A DNA stretch of 9,549 nt, from assembly GCA_026394695.1 (NCBI GenBank), contig JAPKXT010000042.1:1-9549 (forward strand). Reading direction: 5' to 3'. Positions 6,179 to 9,549 of the stretch are shown piece by piece. Position 1 is the first letter of the stretch. Each line of letters begins with the position of its first letter. This DNA is from Methanoregula sp. GTDB lineage: Archaea; Halobacteriota; Methanomicrobia; Methanomicrobiales; Methanospirillaceae. The notes under the pieces were generated by a model. That model worked only from the letters and a program-made list of their open reading frames with translations, had not been told where the DNA came from and searched no databases. The position numbers were made by a program, and so were the translations under genes.

Positions 6179-6590
6179 CGGTCAGGGCGACGATCATCTC
6201 TTTTCCTGCGACAAGATTTGCTATGAGCGCTTTTGGCAGTGTTATCGCCACGTGATCGGACATGATACCGATTGTCCGCCCGCAGACAAAGGAACTCCGT
6301 CGCCAGACCATGTCAGTCGGATGATCGAGGGTGAACCGGGAGGAACCCCGGGATTTCACTTCAAAGATTACGTCTTCAGATGAAAGTCTTGTTACGAGAA
6401 CTGCATCATCGTTGGCAAGAACCCTCTTGAACGCTGCCGAAAGTCCACTGCAACCTTTGTCAGCTGCTATTCCAATGATACAGTTGCCATTTTTCGTGAG
6501 GTGATCCTCCCGGGTAACCTCAAACGTTGTGGGATGGTTGCCAAGGACGAGCGGGTGCCCCCGGCAATGAATAATTTCCTGAACCTCCAT
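6162..6590 (-). CDS. DUF371 family protein
   Basis: The 142-residue product carries the DUF371 signature, an archaeal family of unknown biochemical function: IIHCRGHPLVLGNHPTTFEV, then TREDHLTKNGNCIIGIAADK (about 26-45), and a middle block with AAFKRVLANDDAVLVTRL. The hallmark GHP-x5-HPTT-x-E pattern sits at residues 11-24. I place the start at 6590 because family members begin some ten residues before GHP; an ATG at 6599 would add three residues and is nearly as likely, while an in-frame TTG at 6623 is improbable. A TATA-like TGAATATGA (6612-6620) at about 26 bases fits a leaderless start at 6590. It is divergent from the zinc-finger gene and convergent, with overlap, to xseB. Confidence 0.85.
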   Translation of the reverse strand: MEVQEIIHCRGHPLVLGNHPTTFEVTREDHLTKNGNCIIGIAADKGCSGLSAAFKRVLANDDAVLVTRLSSEDVIFEVKSRGSSRFTLDHPTDMVWRRSSFVCGRTIGIMSDHVAITLPKALIANLVAGKEMIVALTAMRPG

Positions 6591-6622
6591 GTTTATCATG
6601 TGAGGGTTGCCATTCATATTCA
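6591..6622. promoter_or_regulatory. Interlocked divergent promoters for DUF371 and the zinc-finger gene
   Basis: On the plus strand GTTTATCATG (6591-6600) lies 23-32 bases before the zinc-finger ATG. On the minus strand TGAATATGA (6612-6620) lies 22-30 bases before the DUF371 start at 6590. Each spacing fits a leaderless message, and the two initiation regions face across each other, so RNA polymerase could probably serve only one at a time (inference). Confidence 0.4.
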
Positions 6623-7198
6623 ATGTTTATAACCGTGAACTGCCCTGAATGCAACGAGGAGACCGAACACGACGTGATCTCCGAATCCCGCAATCTGCTC
6701 GTCCGTTGCACCACCTGCGGTCACCACCAGCGCATAAAAAAGGAGTCAGAACCCCAGTCAATCCTGATCAAAACGATCGTCTCTAAGGAGGGAACGTCGC
6801 TTGTCTGTGGGATTGAACTTGCTGAAGATGACGAGTGCAATGTAGGTGATCACCTTGTGGCGGAGTGCGGGGAGGACGCGTTCGGCGTTGAGGTATCATC
6901 AATTGAATGCGGAGAACGACGGGTAAACCGGGCAAAGGCACCCGATATCACGACATTGTGGACCCGGACGATCGAACAGGTAGTCGTGAAGATTTCCATC
7001 CATGATGGCAGAAAAACAGCCCCGGTCTATATGGAATGTGACGGGGAACAGCCGTTTGTGGTGGGTGAAATGTACGTCGCTTCAGGTAAGAGATTTAAAG
7101 TCTCTCACCTTAAACTGCGTGACGGGCCTCTGATGAGAAAAGAGGGGTGGAAAACCGTCGCCCACCGGATCAAGCGGATCTACGGGAGCCGGTTATAA
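6623..7198 (+). CDS. HVO_0476/COG1326 family archaeal zinc-finger protein
   Basis: The 191-residue product starts with a zinc ribbon at the very N-terminus: C7 and C10 (NCPECNEETEHDV), then C29 and C32 (RCTTCGHHQRI). Downstream comes a beta-rich region with EDDECNVGDHLVAECGEDAF and TTLWTRTIEQVVVKISIHDG (about 110-130), and a C-terminal block (YVASGKRFKVSHLKLRDG) of the family called COG1326, widespread in euryarchaea. It is presumably an RNA- or DNA-binding protein, but no activity is established to my knowledge. No ribosome-binding site precedes the ATG; a TATA-like element at -32 to -23 suggests a leaderless transcript. It ends at a run of eight T. Confidence 0.85.
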   Translation: MFITVNCPECNEETEHDVISESRNLLVRCTTCGHHQRIKKESEPQSILIKTIVSKEGTSLVCGIELAEDDECNVGDHLVAECGEDAFGVEVSSIECGERRVNRAKAPDITTLWTRTIEQVVVKISIHDGRKTAPVYMECDGEQPFVVGEMYVASGKRFKVSHLKLRDGPLMRKEGWKTVAHRIKRIYGSRL

Positions 7199-7199
7199 A

Positions 7200-7207
7200 T
7201 TTTTTTT
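7200..7207 (+). terminator. Oligo-T terminator of the zinc-finger gene
   Basis: Eight consecutive T begin two bases after the TAA stop codon, a textbook archaeal oligo-T terminator. Confidence 0.55.
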
Positions 7208-7236
7208 AGTGTTTCCCGGTTTTAGTGCTTCCCCGG
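7204..7236 (+). repeat. Imperfect tandem duplication of a 16/17-bp unit
   Basis: TTTTAGTGTTTCCCGG (7204-7219) is followed at once by TTTTAGTGCTTCCCCGG (7220-7236), differing by one substitution and one extra C. It starts inside the oligo-T terminator, so it may be a slippage product that duplicated part of the 3' untranslated region. No protein or RNA role is evident. Confidence 0.7.
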
Positions 7237-7237
7237 A

Positions 7238-7254
7238 TTGTTCTTTATGAACAA
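7238..7254 (+). other. Small perfect hairpin
   Basis: TTGTTC (7238-7243), loop TTTAT, then GAACAA (7249-7254) form a six-pair stem with a five-base loop directly after the tandem repeat. It may protect RNA ends or be chance. Confidence 0.4.
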
Positions 7255-7273
7255 CTCCTTCGATCCGCTCAAA

Positions 7274-7342
7274 ACGGTTCGATGAACAAAAATCTCCGCA
7301 TGGATACAACAGGCCTCACCCGCTCCCAGCAGAACGAACCGT
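7274..7342. repeat. 8-bp inverted repeat bracketing 53 bases of non-coding DNA
   Basis: ACGGTTCG (7274-7281) is the exact reverse complement of CGAACCGT (7335-7342). The enclosed sequence has no open frame of note and lies between two convergent genes. It could be a folded 3' region or small RNA, or a remnant; the arms are too short to be sure. Confidence 0.35.
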
Positions 7343-7351
7343 CGATTATAT

Positions 7352-7358
7352 AAAAAAA
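7352..7358 (-). terminator. Oligo-T terminator of the FKBP-like gene
   Basis: About 30 bases past the stop codon of the FKBP-like gene the minus strand carries TTTTTTT followed by ATATAAT, a plausible archaeal terminator. Confidence 0.45.
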
Positions 7359-7386
7359 GATATTATAAATGGTTTGTTCAGTTTTT

Positions 7387-8076
7387 TTATTGTTTGTTGA
7401 TAGAAACAACACTGACTTCAACCACAGGATAGCTGAGATCAACCACAACGCCTTCAGAGGACTTGCTGGTAACTTCACCTATTCGCAGATAGGTGTTTGG
7501 CGTGGTACTGTTCGTGACCTTTTCGGAGTTATCCGATACGCCCATAAAGAAATTATCTCCGATACTGACATCGGTCAGGTTGATCTTGCTGAGCGCGAGT
7601 TGTTCGACGGACAATTCATTAGTCATTGAGACGGCTGAAAAAATTGGAATCCGTTTCTGCTCGTTGACCTTCATGCCGATAATCCCGGAACTGATTGCAT
7701 TGTATTCCGAAGAAAAGATCGCAAGCTGCTGAACACTCGATCCGGTTGAAGTATATCCCTGGACCACATAAATGGGTTTTTCCATTGTCTGGTTCGAGAT
7801 GATGGTAAGCTGCTTTGACCCAAAAATATCCTGACCCTGGGCCACGGCCTGGTTGTACGTGGTTTGTTCCGAAGTTATAACGGGTTTTCCTGCAGCATCG
7901 AAGACCGTGTAGTCAATTACAACCGTATCGCCCGGTTTTACTACACTGAACATGGTTAGCCAACCAGAACCCATCCCGGAAACTATCATCAGTACGACAA
8001 AAAGAACGCAGGCACCCACGATAAGTACCTTGTTCACCGTTTTCATCGCGGCCTCTTTCTTTTTCTTTTCACCCAT
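7387..8076 (-). CDS. Membrane-anchored FKBP-like protein (degenerate peptidyl-prolyl isomerase fold)
   Basis: The 229-residue product has a Lys-rich start (GEKKKKEAAMK), one hydrophobic segment (about 17-35, VLIVGACVLFVVLMIV) and an outward-facing remainder, so it is a signal-anchored surface protein or lipoprotein-like anchor. The external part follows the archaeal FKBP layout: VKPGDTVVIDYTVFDAAGKP (47-66), then ISSGIIGMKVNEQKRIPI (128-145), an inserted domain with DVSIGDNFFMG (169-179), and the last strand VVDLSYPVVEVSVVSI. The usual VFDSS active-site segment is replaced by PVITSE, and the aromatic residue after the IPI strand is not in place, so isomerase activity is doubtful and a chaperone role more likely (inference). 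AGGA lies ten bases before the ATG. It is isolated in a less GC-rich stretch. Confidence 0.75.
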   Translation of the reverse strand: MGEKKKKEAAMKTVNKVLIVGACVLFVVLMIVSGMGSGWLTMFSVVKPGDTVVIDYTVFDAAGKPVITSEQTTYNQAVAQGQDIFGSKQLTIISNQTMEKPIYVVQGYTSTGSSVQQLAIFSSEYNAISSGIIGMKVNEQKRIPIFSAVSMTNELSVEQLALSKINLTDVSIGDNFFMGVSDNSEKVTNSTTPNTYLRIGEVTSKSSEGVVVDLSYPVVEVSVVSINKQ

Positions 8077-8112
8077 GCTTTTTTATTCCTCTTTACTACA
8101 TCATTGTCCAAT

Positions 8113-8126
8113 CGTCATAAACTATT
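8113..8126 (-). promoter_or_regulatory. Possible TATA element of the FKBP-like gene
   Basis: The minus strand reads GGAATAGTTTATGA about 40-50 bases before the ATG, compatible with a transcription start near 8095 and a short leader containing AGAGGA. Confidence 0.35.
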
Positions 8127-8222
8127 CCGCTTCTTTTTGGCATAATAAGGTTCTGATAAGTTAACGGGACGTCGGTAATTTTTCAATGGAGTGATAATTG
8201 GCGGGACTTTTGAGGATATCTT

Positions 8223-8324
8223 ATGCTGATAATTCACACAATTCCTATGTTTTTGGTAGTTGTAGCTATCCTCATGTTTATTTTCAGTTTTGAACTCTAC
8301 CTTTACAAAAGAGAACAGCTATAA
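8223..8324 (+). CDS. 33-residue single-helix membrane mini-protein (candidate, unrecognised)
   Basis: An ATG at 8223 opens a 33-codon frame ending in TAA. GAGGAT begins eleven bases before the ATG, leaving seven bases between GAGG and the ATG, ideal spacing for a ribosome-binding site. The product starts MLIIHTIPMFLVVVAILMF, giving one strong membrane helix (about residues 2-23), and ends ELYLYKREQL, with positive charge just past the helix, so the C-terminus would sit in the cytoplasm. I recognise no family. It lies between the divergent FKBP-like gene and the transposase, and one candidate left end of the insertion sequence falls exactly at its stop codon, so it could be a genuine small protein or the N-terminal stub of a gene cut by the insertion. 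Confidence 0.45.
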   Translation: MLIIHTIPMFLVVVAILMFIFSFELYLYKREQL

Positions 8325-9312
8325 ACCCGGCTTAGATTTTTATCTTAGTACACCGGATAAAAGATATGGGCGGGTTTGGGGACTATTTTCTGCATCAGGA
8401 ATATACAAAAATCGCCAGTTTAGGGAACAAGTTAGGTGAGGTTCGGGACCTAATCGATTGGAAGAAATTCCGGCCGATACTCAGCGATATGTATCGCGAT
8501 AATAAAGAGATCGGGGGAAGACCCCACAATGACGAGATCGTGATGGTAAAAATGCTCGTCCTTGCCGGATGGCACGGGTTGTCAGATTATGAAGTAGAAC
8601 TTCTTGCCACCGACCGGTTATCATTTCGACATTTTCTCGGGTATCCGGAAAAAATACCTGATCGGTCAACGATGTGGGCATTCCGGGAAAGCCTGACGAA
8701 CAAAGGAAAGATCCATCTTATCTGGGATGAACTCCAGCGACAATTGGATGAACAAGGATATTCGATAAAACGGGGCACTATTCAGGATGCATCATTCATA
8801 ACTTCAGATCCCGGTCATGCCCCGGCCGATAAGCCTCGGGGAGATGCTGCAAAAACCCGGCGAAGCCGGGATGGAACGTGGGCCAGGAAAGGTACCAAAT
8901 CAGAATTTGGATACAAACTCCATTCACTCATCGACAAAGAATACCAATTCATCCGAAGATTCGATACGTCAACTGCATCACTGCATGACAGCCAGATTGA
9001 TCTCTCACAAAAAGGCGAGACCGTTTACCGGGATAAAGGATATTTCGGAACGGTTCCTTTTGCATCAATAGATAAAACAATGAAACGATCGGTTCGGGGA
9101 AAACCGATCTCAACGAAAGATAAACGAAGAAACCGGGCGATAAGCAGAACACGATCTCTCGTGGAACGACCATTTGCTGTGATCAAACGGGTGTTTCATG
9201 CCGGGCATGTAATGGTTACTACACATCTCCGGGTCCATGCTAAAAATCTTTTCACCTGTTTCTCTTACAATCTCTTTAACCTCGTAACTGTTCAAAAAAA
9301 TCATACGGTTTA
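8322..9312 (+). mobile_element. IS5-family insertion sequence (ends approximate)
   Basis: The element holds one intact IS5-type transposase gene and nothing else. Two sets of weak terminal inverted repeats are visible. In the first, TAAACC at 8322-8327 matches GGTTTA at 9307-9312 exactly, both with a T-rich run further in. In the second, TACACCGGATAA at 8349-8360 pairs in 9 of 12 positions with the complement of 9301-9312. No exact target duplication can be fixed: GCTA precedes the first left end and GCGA follows the right end. The coordinates use the first option. An insertion of about 1 kb is on the short side for the family. Confidence 0.45.
8337..8344 (+). promoter_or_regulatory. TATA-like element of the transposase gene
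   Basis: TTTTTATC is centred about 26 bases before the transposase ATG, the exact spacing for a leaderless archaeal message; no ribosome-binding site is seen. Confidence 0.4.
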
Positions 9313-9313
9313 G
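8366..9313 (+). CDS. IS5-family transposase (DDE type)
   Basis: The 315-residue product is a full-length IS5-type transposase. An N-terminal DUF772 domain (about 45-110, from NKEIGGRPHNDEIVMVKMLV through LSDYEVELLATDRLSFRHFL) precedes an RNase H-like DDE domain. The catalytic acids are D141 (GTIQDASFI), D223 (VYRDKGYFG) and E267 (TRSLVERPFAVIKRVF), the last in the Y/R-x2-E-x6-K/R context of the family. The FGYKLHSLID motif (181-190) lies between the first two. No stop or frameshift interrupts it, so it may still be active. Base composition is more AT-rich than in the core genes to the left, and the region around it looks like accessory DNA. Confidence 0.93.
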   Translation: MGGFGDYFLHQEYTKIASLGNKLGEVRDLIDWKKFRPILSDMYRDNKEIGGRPHNDEIVMVKMLVLAGWHGLSDYEVELLATDRLSFRHFLGYPEKIPDRSTMWAFRESLTNKGKIHLIWDELQRQLDEQGYSIKRGTIQDASFITSDPGHAPADKPRGDAAKTRRSRDGTWARKGTKSEFGYKLHSLIDKEYQFIRRFDTSTASLHDSQIDLSQKGETVYRDKGYFGTVPFASIDKTMKRSVRGKPISTKDKRRNRAISRTRSLVERPFAVIKRVFHAGHVMVTTHLRVHAKNLFTCFSYNLFNLVTVQKNHTV

Positions 9314-9452
9314 CGATAGCTCTCAAAAAAAAAGAAAAATTTGAAGAAATTCAGACAGTGTGCGACAGTAATTCCGATATCTTTTCACTATGTCTTCGCT
9401 TTTGATTCAGTTGGGGTAAAAAAAAGAGGGAAATTAGCTATCCTCTGTAATA
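9314..9452. other. AT-rich gap between the transposase and the right-edge gene
   Basis: This stretch contains a nine-A run at 9325-9333 followed by AGAAAAAT, which would be an oligo-T terminator on the minus strand, and an eight-A run near 9418-9425. ACAGTAATTCCG (9365-9376) recurs with one mismatch inside the right-edge gene (9486-9497). The last part (9416-9451) can be read as VKKRGKLAILCN in a frame one base off the following gene. I see no other gene here. Confidence 0.5.
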
Positions 9453-9549
9453 ATGATGTTTGTGCCAGTATGTGGTGCTAGCTACACGGTAATTCCGCAA
9501 GGAGGTTTCTATTATTTTGGTGAAAATGCGGATTTTACTTCAGCTATTC
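9453..9549 (+). CDS. Probable DUF3821 surface protein, N-terminal part (runs off the right edge; start region apparently frame-broken)
   Basis: The last 32 codons read MMFVPVCGAS, then YTVIPQGGFYYFGENADFTS, and remain open. The pattern of a signal-peptide end (PVCGAS) followed by IPxGGxxxxGExxxDxT fits the start of DUF3821 proteins, secreted or cell-surface proteins expanded in Methanomicrobiales (from memory of the family). The frame alone gives only a fragment of a signal peptide and has no ribosome-binding site at the right distance. A Lys-rich, hydrophobic stretch (KKRGKLAILC, 9419-9448) that would complete a signal peptide lies just upstream, one base out of frame, with GAGGG at 9426-9430. 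Either the real start is atypical, or the gene carries a one-base frameshift. Confidence 0.5.
   Translation, partial: MMFVPVCGASYTVIPQGGFYYFGENADFTSAI

Noticed and set aside
7274..7342. tRNA-like fragment suggested by GGTTCGA near 7277
   Set aside because: No acceptor, D or anticodon arms can be drawn around it on either strand.
7369..7629. 86-codon plus-strand open frame with a hydrophobic start, preceded by TATA-like sequence
   Set aside because: It runs antisense to the FKBP-like gene, its start lacks a ribosome-binding site, and the TATA-like DNA is better explained by the minus-strand terminator tract.
8359..9385. 9-bp inverted pair AAAAGATAT (8359-8367) and ATATCTTTT (9377-9385) as terminal repeats of the insertion sequence
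   Set aside because: The match does not extend on either side, the left arm overlaps the transposase start codon, and such AT-rich 9-mers are common.
8263..9445. 11-bp direct repeat TAGCTATCCTC at 8263-8273 and 9435-9445 as a target duplication of the insertion sequence
   Set aside because: The copies lie about 60 and 120 bases away from the candidate ends of the element and both fall in hydrophobic coding-like sequence reading AIL, so shared codons by chance is the simpler explanation.

Overview
The window reads as chromosomal DNA of a methanogenic archaeon, most likely of the order Methanomicrobiales (inference; no rRNA is present). The evidence is archaeal-type information genes (S19e, PDCD5, the RNase P protein Rnp4 and an archaeal CRM protein), TATA-type promoters, oligo-T terminators, AGGT/GGTGA ribosome-binding sites, families largely confined to Archaea (DUF371 and the COG1326/HVO_0476 zinc-finger family), and a probable DUF3821 surface protein at the right edge.

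Left third (1-1764, minus strand). An RNA and ribosome cluster runs right to left. Rnp4 overlaps the CRM RNA-binding protein and the pair ends at an oligo-T terminator. A strong TATA box then starts a second unit: S19e with an unusual Lys/Glu tail, PDCD5, and the first 41 codons of a PP-loop ATPase that leaves the window. Centre (1879-4716, minus strand): a sugar-phosphate-isomerase-like TIM barrel, a CNNM/CorC membrane protein with CBS domains, and purN.

A 42-bp divergent promoter region (4717-4758) separates this from the plus-strand xseA-xseB pair, which encodes both subunits of exonuclease VII with a 17-bp overlap. The xseB end overlaps, tail to tail, the end of a minus-strand DUF371 gene. 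That gene is in turn divergent from a plus-strand zinc-finger gene across about 32 bp.

Right third (7199-9549) is more AT-rich and looks accessory. It holds a spacer with a tandem repeat and hairpins, a membrane-anchored degenerate FKBP-like protein, a 33-codon single-helix membrane mini-ORF with a good ribosome-binding site, an intact IS5-family transposase, and the start of a probable secreted DUF3821 protein whose signal-peptide region seems frame-broken.

Most of the window is ordinary core archaeal genome. I see no CRISPR array, tRNA, rRNA or recognisable defence system. The points most worth a second look are the mini-ORF, the apparent frameshift in the signal peptide of the right-edge gene, the S19e tail, and the compact overlapping gene arrangements.
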